From NCBI GenBank assembly GCA_003550325.1, contig QKWP01000033.1, positions 62,001-126,000 of the forward strand: a stretch of DNA of 64,000 bases, in the 5' to 3' direction. This DNA comes from Gigaspora rosea. Its lineage: Eukaryota > Glomeromycota > Glomeromycetes > Diversisporales > Gigasporaceae. Of the stretch, positions 23,524 through 35,007 are shown piece after piece. How positions within the stretch are numbered: the first letter of the stretch is position 1; the number at the start of each line of letters is the position of its first letter. The notes below the pieces were generated by a model. The model worked only from the letters and a program-made list of their open reading frames with translations. It was not told the origin of the DNA and made no database searches. The position numbers and the translations under genes were made by a program.

Positions 23524-24399
23524 TCAATACTCACAGCTCTTTATTTTTTCCTGAGCATCCTCTAAGATATTATTGAGTATTTGTATTGGGGTATTAGTGC
23601 AATTCCTCGGTAGGCCTGCATAGTTGTAGCCTTTTAAAATGTTTTTCCTTTTGAATATTTGACCTAATCTTGTATTCAAGATGCGGACTATCATTTTCCT
23701 GAGCATTTCGAGAAGCATTATTGGACGGATGCTAAATAAGTTGAAATTCCAAATTTCACTTTTTGTGATCGAATACAAAATCCCTTTCTTCCATTTTGGG
23801 GCGTGCTATTTATTACGTGATTTTTACCATGAATACATAGGGTTAGCTAGTAATTACATATATATATATATATAAAATCTATATAATATATATATATAAT
23901 AAAGAGTAAATTTATTTGATGCAGAGGGCTACAAAATATTATATGTCACCCTTATTATAAATTAGGTTACAAAGTTATATTTTGTCGATCACACCCTTAA
24001 TTATTAATATATTAATACGTCATTAGCGTACCTGTAAACTATACAATAATGAGGGGCCAAAATTACAGGTTAGGATACGTCAGAGTGCATCAGAATCATG
24101 GTCGGCTGGATCAGAATTGACCAAGATCATAAAAAATTTTATATCCAATTCATTAAGTAAAAAATGCCCAGCTGATTATTTTGCTATAGAACCTGCTAAC
24201 AACTAGGGCTAAATGCCGCCCTAGATCTGATGCATACAACACAGAATTTTGGTGACCCTCTTGTAAAATTCATACAAACATTAATATCACGATTCTATTT
24301 TCAACCACGTGATACACATGACAATCGTTAAGAATCTTAACAATTGAATCGAATACTAAAACTCCGTTGAGCCTAAATTTGAGAAGAAGGAATTACCTT

Positions 24400-24590
24400 T
24401 AGTTTTAAACTAAAGCATCCAACTAACCAGTAAAAGCACAACCCAAAATTATACTTATTGTATTCTCCAGTATTGCCGCAGCAAGACCTGAAAGTCCTTG
24501 CCAAGTCTCTTCATGCCTTTTTCTGCCTTCTAACTCAAGGTTTTTGGCTTCTTGGAACACTTGCGTGATAGTTTTAGTGTTATAGTTTAA
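24400..24590 (-). other. Possible coding remnant in the MULE-1 3' region
   Basis: A minus-strand frame reads ITQVFQEAKNLELEGRKRHE followed by ETWQGLSGLAAAILENT. The composition is protein-like, with a helical charged segment. No family is recognised and no start or stop pair is clear. It may be a lost second gene or exon of MULE-1. Either side (23930-24390, 24600-25300) shows nothing I can name. Confidence 0.3.
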
Positions 24591-25305
24591 TTTGATTAGT
24601 TAGTTTTATTTAGACTCATTAGTTTCTACTTCTTCAAGGAGCATACGTATGTAATTGCATTAGCGATATTATCCAAAAAATTATGGGTCTTATAACCCTT
24701 GCCCGATATTATTTATTGTATCGTTTGGGTGTTCCGGTAATATCACTCACTAACCTTATCGAAAATAATGTTTGAAAAGATTTCAATTACGTCATAAATC
24801 ACATATTTATATCCCATAATTTCAATTTTTGACGCCATTGGAATTGATTAATCGTGAAGTGATCAATGATTTTTTAATATAGTAAGAATCATAGCAATAG
24901 TAAAAAAAAATTTTATTAGCATTTAATGATTTATGATCAAAAATTATATAATTATATAATATGACCAAGGTCATATCAAAAAAACGTTACTTAGTGATAG
25001 GTTATCGGCCAACACTGTTATAGGAAGAATCACATTTGTAATGCCAAATATTTTAAAGAACATAGCATGGTTCGACTAAACAAAGATTCTTATTTGACAA
25101 TACTAAATAGTGCGTCAACTGTTATTTGACTTTATTTCTTCTTTCAAAATATGCACACGAATATATAATCCGATATAGTACTATTTTACTATTTTTACTA
25201 TTCACATGTTAAAAATACCCATCATACTAGCTAGTCTAAATGCTTTTAAGTGCTAATATAAAAAAAAAAAAAAAAACATTCTTTTCAATCATTATATTGG
25301 TTGCA

Positions 25306-28300
25306 TTAATCTTCTCGATTGGAACACTTAGGAGCATAGTGCCCTGTTTCATGACATAAACGACATTTACGTGCACTTATTACTTCAACTCCTTTCTCCT
25401 CATTACTAATATTAGCGTGTTTCATATTGCTAGCAGCTGCTTTACTATTTTCTTTAGTAAAAGCTTTTAAGCGCTTCGTGGGTTGTCTACCTTTACCCCG
25501 ACGTACAACTAGATCTTTAATATTATCCACATCATATATGCGACTATCAGCTAGTTTTACAATATTATTCGGTACTTAATTACTAATAGAGCTTCAGCTT
25601 CCCGCTTTCTTTCCTTTCTTGCAATGTATGACAAAATAAGCTTATTCAAATTTTTTTGGTCATTATCTTCCATCGAATAATTTAGAGCCTTCTTGAAATT
25701 CTCCATAAGTCTACCATATTCTACTTTCCTTTGTACATGATGTTGGACTTTACTTCTTGAACATTGTTAAAATGTTTAGGAAAAACTTGCTGTAAATTTT
25801 TATCCTGGATACTTAGAGATGATAATCCAATAAATAGTTCTTTAGAAACAAGATTCAAACATTCCCATGAGTCATTTTGAAGCTATCTAGTTGGCATTAG
25901 CATCATATGAAATAGCGCACTTTTATTTTCTACCATCAACTTAAAGTAATGTCGACAAACAATTCCACATGAAACCAGAAGCAAACATGTATACAAATGT
26001 GTATTATCGTTGAGTAAAATAATATGTTAATATGATTTTGGTGCCATGTAGGAAATAATTCGCCAAATCTCTTTAATTGTATATTTTGGAACTGAATTAA
26101 TTAAGGCCTTTAAATATATTTGTCGGAAGTCATAATACTCTTCAATGGTCTCAACGTTTTGGTCTATATTCTAAAATAATTTAATAGATGACAATTAGGT
26201 TTCAAACTCACATAGCAATATATATCACTCTTGCTATATCTTCAAAATAAAGAATCGTTCACATTAAGTATATAGGTTCAAAAATTTAAAATATTGTTAT
26301 AGCTAGTGATGTGCCATTTATATGATACCTGAAAAATTTTAGCATACAGTATGTACTGTACGTACTGTACATACTGTATGTATAGTTCTTTTCTAGTATC
26401 TGAATTGCTGTTTGGAAAAAATTTTAGCGTATAGTACATACAGTACGTACAGTACAGTACATATAGTACTGTACGCGGCACATCACCAGTTATAGCCATA
26501 TATCATCAAGAAGTCGATATAACCAGAGTGATGTGTTCTACTATTATTTACCATTTGACTTTCATCAGATTCACCGTTATGCTCTTTCTGATTTATGATT
26601 TGTTCCTAACAAAAAAAATATAGTCTTTAGTCATGACTTAAGTATAAATTTAGGCACTTGTCATGAAGCAAATTCAAACATATACGTACCAATTGATCCT
26701 CATTAAATTCAGCAGCAGAATCTACTTCTATTTTTTTGCATTGATAGAGGATTGATTCACACATTTGATTTTTGACTTCTTCAATAATTCGAGATAACAA
26801 ATGTTTTTGAATTAGCTCTTCGATGTTACTGAAAAGTCTTTCTATAATAAATGGCTGATGATATATTAATGATTTGTATTTCCATGTTACAAAACTCGCA
26901 TTCAAGGCTTCTTTCTGCATCCGAGAATCAATAGCCCTAATTGCATCTGTCATACTCGAGCTAGAAGAAACTTTCTTATGAATAAGGGCATTAAGTGATT
27001 CAACACGTTGCGTTGACTGCATTCCCGCAGTAAATATTCTATTTACATATGAGCAAGCCCAGGATTGTCGAGTTAAATAAAGAAAATTGACCAAGTAATC
27101 ATGTGCATTAGGGTATTTGTCTTTTAAAACCTGAAACCGCTGTTCAAAAACATTAACATACAATGAATTTCGAGCTTTCCAAAATTCATTAATAAATTCT
27201 TTGAATTTCACGTGACCAAGCTTAGATCTAAGTCTTTTTGGCAAATTTTGCGACAAATGCCAAATACAATGTACGTGATATGAATTTTTGTATACAATTT
27301 TACATGCAGTATCTATTGCAGGATCCATGTCAGTAATGAAAACACGCGGCTCAGAACCAGTTGCATCCAGTGTTTGTTGCAATACCCACTCATAACTTTC
27401 TTGTCTCTCGTCATTTAAAAAGGCTTGTGTACCAAGACGTGATTTACCTTCATTGTCAACAAGAACAAATAATAACAATGGATAATTGTATTTATTTGTT
27501 CTTGAGGTATTGTCATGCAAAACAACATCAAAATAACGAGACCACAGCAAAATTTGGTTCATTGTCATCCAAAATACGCCACATAACCGATTACTATTTA
27601 TATTAATTAGTGGTTGCACAAACATCATAGGTTCTTCTTTTTGTTGGTTGATAAGAAATTTTAGCAAATGAGAAGCATCAGACCCAGCAACTCTTTTATC
27701 ACGTTTAATCTTCTGAATTGCATTAGACAAATCTTGCGTAAGAAATAATTGATTAGGAAATTTTGGTTGAAGCAGGTTTCTTATGGTATGTGCGTCACAA
27801 TGACCATACACTACAGCATGTTCTATTTCAGCCATTATACTTTCATCGAAACGCCTAAATGCAGTGGCAAACCTGTTATTATCAGCATTGATTTCATGAT
27901 TATGTTCCAAGTAAGCAAAAGTTATATGCACGTAATTGGTGTATCCAGGACTACTCAAATTAACGTGCCATTTACAATCTGTCCTCTTTGAGCCTTTATT
28001 ACGTTGTTGGCCGATGGATTTTGTTTTATTAGGCTTATATTTGCCTGCCTTTTTACAAGTTAATGTTCGTTTTTTAACTGAATGATTTTTATCGCATTCA
28101 ACTCTGTACCGCTTTATCGCGAAACCCTTCTGTCTTCCATACTCTTTTAAGTAGTATTCTGCAATTTCCCAAGAACTAAATCGAATTCCAACAGATAATT
28201 CTATAGAAGAAGTTATCAATGGATATTTCATAGGATCAAGTCCTTCTAGCACTGATCCAAGAATAGGTCCTAGGGCAATATTTTCTCCTTCTTCAGTTTC

Positions 28301-28348
28301 AACTTCATGCTGTTTCTCTTCAACTATAATAAAAAAAAAGTTAAACAA
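25306..28348 (-). pseudogene. MULE-1 transposase: FAR1 finger, MULE DDE, SWIM, CCHC
   Basis: The main exon (26.69-28.32 kb) starts after an intron acceptor at V-EEKQHE. It contains a FAR1-type zinc region (residues about 55-152: C86, C98, C125, then H149/H151) and the MULE core, with VLHDNTS (D279) and FITDMDPA (D340) as the first two acidic residues. An intron follows, then further exons: NVETIEEYYDFRQIYLKAL (about 26.1 kb), a SWIM-like TCLLLVSCGIVCRHYF (about 25.97 kb), and a C-terminal knuckle C-x2-C-x4-H-x4-C (CRLCHETGHYAPKC) ending at 25306. In-frame stops before the SWIM part and after it (a TAG where TRW is expected), two frameshifts at about 25.57 and 25.74 kb, and a MITE at 26304 show that the 3' part is dead. 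The first 573 codons are intact. Confidence 0.88.
26304..26488. mobile_element. 185-bp hAT MITE in MULE-1 (GTACTGTAC motif array)
   Basis: A perfect 8-bp TSD GTTATAGC is at 26296-26303 and 26489-26496. Ends are TAGTGATGTGCC and GGCACATCACCA. The interior consists of GTACTGTACGTAC palindromes. A diverged relative starts at 37388. Confidence 0.92.
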
Positions 28349-28383
28349 GCCATATAATTACAACAAGCAAGAAAGTTAGACTA

Positions 28384-30090
28384 ACCTAAATCATTATTTT
28401 CAATATCGTATCGTCCTTCAACTATCAAAAAAAAAAATTAGACCAGTCACAAGTCACATAATTATAATATGGTATCACAATACTGACCTAAATTGTTATT
28501 CTCAAACTCATATCGCCCTTCAACTATCAGAATCAAAAAGAAAATTAGACAGTCACATAATTACAACATGCTAATCATTATGCTGACCTAAATCATAGAC
28601 CAAGTTGCAAGTCACAAATTACAACGATATCCACTACTGACCTAAATCATAATTCTCTATTCCGTATCGTTCAACTACTTCTACAAAAAAAAAAATTAGA
28701 CCAGTCACAAGTCAAAAAATTACAACACAATATTCACTACTGGCCAAAATTGTTAGTTTCAACTATGCATCGTTCTACACTATGCTGATCTAAATCGTAA
28801 TTCTTAATTCCGTATCTCTCAACTATTACAAAAAAAAAATTAGACCAGTCACGAGTTATAAATTATAATATGGTATTCACTACTGTCCTAAATTGTTATT
28901 TTCAATTATGCATTGTCCTCCACTATCTGCTATGCTGACCCAAATCGTAATTCTCAATTCCATATCGCTTAACTACCACAAAAAAAAGAAAAAAAATTAG
29001 ACCAGTCACAAGTCACAAATTACAACACGATATTCACTACTGACTGAAATTGTTATTTTCAATTATGCATTGTTCTCTATTATGCAGTCCTAAATCATAA
29101 TTCTCAATTCCGTATTGCTCAACTACCACAAAAAAAAAAAAATTAGACCAAAATCGCAAGTCACAAATTACATCACAATATTCATTACTGACCTAAATCG
29201 TAATTCTCAATTCTGTATCGTTCAACTATCACAAAAAAAAAAAATTAGACCAGTCACAAGTCAAATTATATACAATATTCACTACTGACCTAAATTGTTA
29301 TTTTCAATTACGTATCGTCCTCCACTATGCTGACCCAAATCGTAATTCTCAATTCTGTATCGCTCAACTACCACAAAAAAAAAAAAAATTAGACCAGTCA
29401 CAAATCACGAATTACAACATGATATACACTACTGACTGAAATTGTTATTTTCAATTATGCATTGTTCTCCATTATGCAGTCCTAAATCGTAATTCTCAAT
29501 TCCGTATTGCTCAACTACTACAAAAAAAAGAAAAAAAATTAGACTAGTCACAAGTCATAAATTATAACACGATATTCACCACTGACCTAAATTGTTATTT
29601 TCAATCACACATCATCCTCCACTATGTTGATTTAAATTGTAATTCTCAATTCCGTATCGCTCAACTACCACAAAAAAAAAAAAAAAAATTAGACTAGTCA
29701 CAAGTCACAAAATTACAGCACAATATACCAAAATTGTTATTTTCAACTACACATCGTCCTCCACTATGCTGATCTGAATCGTAATTCTCAATTCCATATT
29801 GCTCAACTACCACGAAAAAAAAGAAAAAAAATTAGACCAGTCGCATAATTACAACATACCATTCAATATGCTAACCTGAATTGTAATTCTCAATTTCATA
29901 TCGCCCTTCAACTTTACAAAAAAAAAAATTAGACTAATCGCAAGCCATAATTACAACACGATATTCACTACTTACCTAAATTGTTATTTTCAATTATACC
30001 TTCAACTATCACGAAAAAAAATTTCGGATCAGTTGCATATTATTTATGCTAACTTAAATCGTAATTCTCAATTCCATAAATACTCTTAAT
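28384..30090 (-). repeat. Tandem micro-exon array upstream of the MULE-1 transposase
   Basis: About 22 degenerate copies of a 33-36 nt motif (minus strand TTGAGCGATACGGAATTGAG, ending in GATTTAG) occur in 1.7 kb. Spacers of about 65 nt begin GTCAGTAGTG or GTTAG, contain GGTCTAAT, and end in a T-run plus TAG: donor, branch-like site and acceptor. The motifs therefore read as exons of 30, 33, 36 or 78 nt, all multiples of three and starting and ending in phase 1, so any number can be included without shifting frame. They encode VEGRYDIENNDL/VERYGIENYDL repeats and enter the main exon in frame (V-EEKQHE). Most are open; two 78-nt members have stops. The 5' start exon was not found. Confidence 0.82.
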
Positions 30091-30540
30091 AATAAATTTT
30101 GAAGTATCCAATACCATTTTCCATTTTTAAAATTCTTGAATGCGAATTAAGTACACTGTTACGCAATAAAAATAAAATATGACTATTGATACTTTACGCG
30201 AAAATAACTATATATATACATACTTACATATGAGTTTTGCTTCCGAATTATAGTAGTTATCCACATCTCTATACTTCTTTTCGAAGCAAAAAAATTTGTT
30301 AACTGCAGTAAAACAAAAGATGTATGAGATGACAGTTGTACGTACAGGTTTTTGCGGTTTGAATCTTGTACTCATGTTTCTAGAAGCAAAAAATTTTACT
30401 AATCAAAGGGTGTATTGACACTGTTATGCGAATGCATGCAAGTTTTTTGGTCTCGTATTACAGGTCTCTTTACTCTTTTTGAAAGCGAAAGACATCTTAT
30501 TTTTAACATTGATTTATTTAACTATTTGTTCGTCATTGTA

Positions 30541-30660
30541 AATCCAAATTCCGCTAAAATCCCGTGTTATACAGTATTACATAATATGGGTGCGACAATG
30601 TCGCATTGTTCCGCTATGATCCTGTATTACACAGTATTACATAATATGGGTGCGACAATG
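30541..30660. repeat. 60-bp tandem duplication at the MULE-1 end
   Basis: 30541-30600 and 30601-30660 share 50 bp beginning CCGCTA and ending GGGTGCGACAATG with few differences. The repeat is subterminal in MULE-1, where transposase-binding repeats would be expected. Confidence 0.9.
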
Positions 30661-30696
30661 GCGCATATGCGATATATAAATATTCTCTATAATAAA

Positions 30697-30739
30697 TATA
30701 TATATATATAATATATATATATAATATATATATAATATA
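30697..30739. repeat. (TA)n tract between MULE-1 and MULE-2
   Basis: A 43-bp TA-rich spacer separates the two divergent elements. Similar TA tracts flank the far ends of both (23.86-23.90 kb, 37.24-37.27 kb). Confidence 0.85.
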
Positions 30740-32159
30740 GGAAAAATGCAGCTGTTACCCCCTGTTACATTAAAATTTTGTCATGGGTTCTAAAAAAGGG
30801 CGGTCACGTGATACAAATATTTTAATAACAACATAGATCTCCAAACGACGTACACACGTATATGTTGATTATTATATCAATGGTCACAGATCAGAATGAA
30901 ATAGCAAGGCAAAAATCGCATATGTGTGTTGTGTCGCTAAGTGAAGAAATAAGAAATGCTTTAGGTACAGAATACTGGCTCTATCGTAGATTATCATTTA
31001 AAGTCCGATGTTTCATGTGAAATTGAATAATACGTCATATCGAAGTAATCTATCGTGATACAATTACGTAATAATTGAATTGATATATAAGTAAAAAAAA
31101 ATCAAGATTGTTAGACTCTTATCTTAGAAAGTAAAGGTGATAAAAAGAAAACGATACTTAAAGTGTAACGCTGTAATAAAGTCTTGTGAAAATATTGTAA
31201 GCACATTTGTCAAACATATATAAGTGTAGCTTATATACCTTTGGTTAAAGTTATAACGGCAACTTTTTGACTCTGTACTATTTCTTATTCAATGCGTTTT
31301 CATAGAGTATCTTTTTTTTAACTTTATCAATATAAATATGGATAACGACAAGATTCATAATAATGAAAAAGAAAATGTGATCAGTAATGAAGAGGCGAAT
31401 ACCAAAATCAATAATAAAGTTGATGATGAGATCGATAACGAAGCCAATAGTGAGGATGATAATGAAGCTAATAATGAGGATATAAATGGAGTCTATAATG
31501 GTATGTCTTTATATAGTATTTATTCTATACAGTAATTACTATTTTATATTGAATTTGAAATTGGTATTTCTTTTTTTAGAAGCGTTGTTTTATGATTTTT
31601 CTTTGTTGAATATTGGTTACACATTCCAAAAATGGAGCGAAGTTGATGCTTTCTTCGAAGCTTATGGATGACATTCTGGGTTCTCTGTAATTAAAAAAAG
31701 AGTTGAGAAACGCAAGGATGGTGTAATAAAGTACCGATCTTTGGCATGTGAATTTGGAGAGAAATATAATCCCAAAAAAATGTTGACGTTAATAACCATC
31801 ATAATCGACGATCTAAACATCAAGGATGTCAGTGGCTTATAAACCTAAATTTTTCTCAAGATTTGAATTGCATTACGGTTACAAAATTTGATAATACACA
31901 CAATCATGAACTTCATCCCAAGACCTGCGAATTTAGTACCAATTTTTGGTCAATTGGGAAGGATGCATTGAACGATATAGAATTTTATACCAAGAAAGGA
32001 AACTAGGGATGTTATCCTGCTTGCCGAAACTCAGTTCGACCCTGCTTGGAACCGAACCCAATGGAACTCGATTTTTTTTGCGATCACATGATTTTTATTA
32101 TTTAATCATGCTCCAAACGAGTTTGATAGATCGGTTGAGCAATATTATCATTATGACAA

Positions 32160-33050
32160 ATAAATAATTACTATCTCATGACGAAAAAAATCAATTTTCT
32201 TTGACTTTTTTTTTTTAATTTAATGTGGCGTGATATGTTGAATAAAAATTTACTATCTTATGACGATCAAAAATCAATTTTCTTTGACTCTTTATTTTTT
32301 TAATTTAACGTGTCGTGATATGACGAATAAAAAATTACTATCTTATAACGAACAAAACTCAATTTTTCTTGACTTTTTTTTTTTAATTTAATATGACGGA
32401 ATAAAAAATTATTATCTTATGATGAACAAAAATCAATTTCTTTAACTCTTTTTTTTTTTTTTAATTTAATGTGGCGTAATATGACGAATATAAATTCTAT
32501 TTTGTAACGAACAAAAATCAATTTTCTTTGACTTTTTTTTTTTTATTTAATGTGGCGTGATATGTTGAATAAAAATTTACTATCTTATGACGATCAAAAA
32601 TCAATTTTCTTTGACTCTTTATTTTTTTAATTTAACGTGTCGTGATATGACGAATAAAAAATTACTATCTTATAACGAACAAAACTCAATTTTTCTTGAC
32701 TTTTTTTTTTTAATTTAATATGACGGAATAAAAAATTATTATCTTATGATGAACAAAAATCAATTTCTTTAACTCTTTTTTTTTTTTTTAATTTAATGTG
32801 GCGTAATATGACGAATATAAATTCTATTTTGTAACGAACAAAAATCAATTTTCTTTGACTTTTTTTTTTTTATTTAATATGACGAAATAAAAAAATTACT
32901 GTTTTATGACGAACAAAAATCAATTTTCTTTGACTCTTTTTTTTTTAATTTAATGTGGCATGTTATGACGAATAAAAAATTACTATCTTATAACGAACTA
33001 AAATCAATTTTCTTTAACTCTTTTTTTTTTTTAATTAAAGTTAACAATAA
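32160..33050. repeat. Satellite-like array with a 327-bp higher-order unit
   Basis: Monomers of about 85-110 bp contain TAATGTGGCGTGATATG, ATTACTATCTTATGACGA and AAAATCAATTTTCTTTGACT with long T-runs. A block of several monomers at 32221-32547 is repeated almost exactly from 32548, giving a 327-bp higher-order period. Confidence 0.9.
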
Positions 33051-33099
33051 CATTATAATGCAAAAATTTATATATTTTAAATGTATTTGCTTTAATAAA

Positions 33100-33245
33100 A
33101 AGTAATAGCAATATGAATGATCGCCAAAAGAAAAAAAAGTAATTCTGATATGATCGCCAAAAGAATAAAAAAGTAATAGCGATATGATTACTAAAAGAAA
33201 AAAAAAGTAATAATGATATGATCGCCAAAAAACAAAAAAAAAAAA
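33100..33245. repeat. About 40-bp tandem repeat (GATATGATCGCCAAAAG)
   Basis: Roughly four units of AGTAATAGCGATATGATCGC-type sequence separated by A-runs, inside the hAT element. Reverse-strand Phe/Tyr-rich frames over it are repeat artefacts. Confidence 0.8.
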
Positions 33246-34831
33246 AAAAAAGCAGGTAAAGCGATAGCAGGTTTTATTAAACTGTTTATGCAAGCATAAT
33301 TATTAATGCATTTATACAAACTGAGTTCAAAAAATCAGTTTTTATTTAAATGTGCTCCGAACAGAGTTCCAACCGGTTTTAAGCACAAGCTAACCGGTTG
33401 GAGCAGGATAATATCCCTAATGGAAACCTTTCAATTTTTGTGCAATGTCAGCTATTAAATGCCAGATATCCGAATATGATATTTCTGGACATGGATTTTG
33501 CAAATTCTATTCGTTGATTTAAAGCTAAACCTCAAGAACTTGAAACAGATGCATCACGCCTTTTTTCATTTCTTGCCAAGAAGCAATCAGAAGAAACGGG
33601 TTGGATTGTGGAATTTGAGTTAGATAATGAAAATCGACTTGTCAACTTTTTTAGATGACACCCATGCAAGTATCCTTTTGGCTTGAATATCATAACGTTG
33701 TCCTTAATGATAATACGGCCAAGACAAATCGATATCAAATGCCTCTTAGCCTGTTTCTTATTGTTGATAATAATACAAAATCGCGTCTGGTAGCTTAAGC
33801 ACTAGTATTAGATGAGACAGTCAAATCTTATCAGTGGATCCTTCAATGTACTAAAAATATTACTAGTGTTGAGCCTTTAGTTATTATTACAGATGCTGAT
33901 CTAGCAATGGACAGTGCTCTTAAAAAAGTGTATGAAACTACCAAGTCGTTGCACTGTATTTATTATATTAGCCAAAATCTTCCAAAAAATCTTAAAGCAA
34001 TCTTAGGTAATATGTTAAATTTGTATGGTTATTTAACCTTTTTAAATGGCTTTTGTCATATTATTAACTTATTAAATTTCATTATAAAATTTGAGTTAAT
34101 GTTTTTAAAATCATTTGAAAAATTATTTATTTATTTTTGATTATTTGACGATATTACTAGATAATATATATGGTCAGTTTATTAGTGAATTTTACTATTG
34201 CCGAAATACTTAAATGATTCATTATTTGAAGCAAGATGGCAAAGTTTATTAATAAAGGTTCCATTTGCTTCAAATTATTTAACCCGGGTTCTTTATCCAA
34301 GTCGTTACACTTCGGCCTGCGCCTTTATCTCTAAAGTTTTTACAGCTGGGATTCAAACTACATTTCGTGTAGAGAGATACAACAATATAATAAAACGAGT
34401 GCTAAACAGCAGCAGTAGTCTATGTGACTTAGTTAAAGCATTAGATGAAAGGTTAGAAAAAGAAGCTGTATGGAACCGTTTCTTTGAATATCAGACTTTG
34501 TCCTCTTGTATGGGAATTGCTACTATAGGAAGTGAAATATTTCCTGCTATTAATATTATAATGTCTGAATTCTTGACGCTGCATATCATTTCTGTTGAGC
34601 ACGTTGAAATGGTACAATGTTTGTATTTTGATGCAACGTTAGTTACTTTTGAAGCAATAAATTCATTTAATGAGGTATGAGATTAAGTTTTATCAGAGTA
34701 ACCACCTAATAAGTATCGTGTTATCAAACTTTAGATGGTTATTTCGATTGTTTTTTATTTAATCTTTATGTATTGAATCTGAATTTATAAAGGGCTATGA
34801 TTATATTTAAATTAAATTCAAATTTAAATAA

Positions 34832-35007
34832 AGGGAACTACTATTCACACCATGGATTTTTGTTATTCACACTATGGTAACTAACATTATAAAAACCCGC
34901 TTACCCTAACTCTAACTAATTCTGGTCATGACTACATACCATGGTGCGAATAGCAAAAATCCATGGTGCGAATAGCAAAAATCTATGGTGCGAATAGCAG
35001 TTTCCCT
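34832..35007. mobile_element. 176-bp MITE in a MULE-2 intron
   Basis: AGGGAACTACTATTCACACC and the complementary GGTGCGAATAGCAGTTTCCCT bound internal direct repeats of CCATGGTGCGAATAGCAAAA. It sits in the intron that ends CATAG at 35087. No clear TSD was found. Confidence 0.7.

Larger units (their letters stand above)
17690..23794 (-). pseudogene. LINE-B ORF2, 3' half: reverse transcriptase, RNase H, tail
   Basis: Reading leftward, KWKKGILYSI and FSIRPIMLLEML (23.7-23.8 kb) are followed by KKAFDSISLE and NGIDQEEVVSPLVWR (23.0-23.34 kb). The catalytic box follows near 22.97-23.0 kb, then thumb/linker (22.47-22.83 kb), RNase H remnants (20.77-21.3 kb; GNEYANRLVKEGL), and SETQNHLAEC just before the inserted 2.2-kb element. 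The tail is at 17.85-18.34 kb. The RT box reads YADN instead of YADD, removing an aspartate needed for polymerisation and consistent with GAT-to-AAT at a CpG. A TGA replaces the Trp of the motif before QDIKKAF. Many other stops and frameshifts are present: a dead copy, older than LINE-A by its state of decay. Confidence 0.88.
23904..30687 (-). mobile_element. MULE-1, Mutator-like element, 6784 bp
   Basis: A perfect 9-bp duplication TATAATAAA is at 23895-23903 and 30688-30696, the size typical of Mutator-like elements. The terminal similarity is weak and long: GAGTAAATTTATTTGATGC on the left against the complement of ATATATAAATATTCTC on the right, followed by GTC-ACCC phrases on both sides. 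It holds one transposase gene on the minus strand with a micro-exon array upstream. The TSD lies in (TA)n DNA, so chance agreement is possible; that lowers confidence in the exact ends. Confidence 0.68.
32004..33419. mobile_element. 1.4-kb non-autonomous hAT element in MULE-2
   Basis: Ends are TAGGGATGTTATCCTGCT and the complementary GAGCAGGATAATATCCCTA. The 8-bp flanks AAGGAAAC (31996-32003) and ATGGAAAC (33420-33427) differ by one base. Removal rejoins the MULE-2 frame (KKGN to LSIFVQC). There is no transposase; the interior is mostly satellite-like repeat. Confidence 0.88.

Noticed and set aside
28384..30090. CRISPR-like array of short repeats and spacers
   Set aside because: Spacers are not unique but near-identical, the genome is eukaryotic with introns, and the motif reads as in-frame exons with splice signals.
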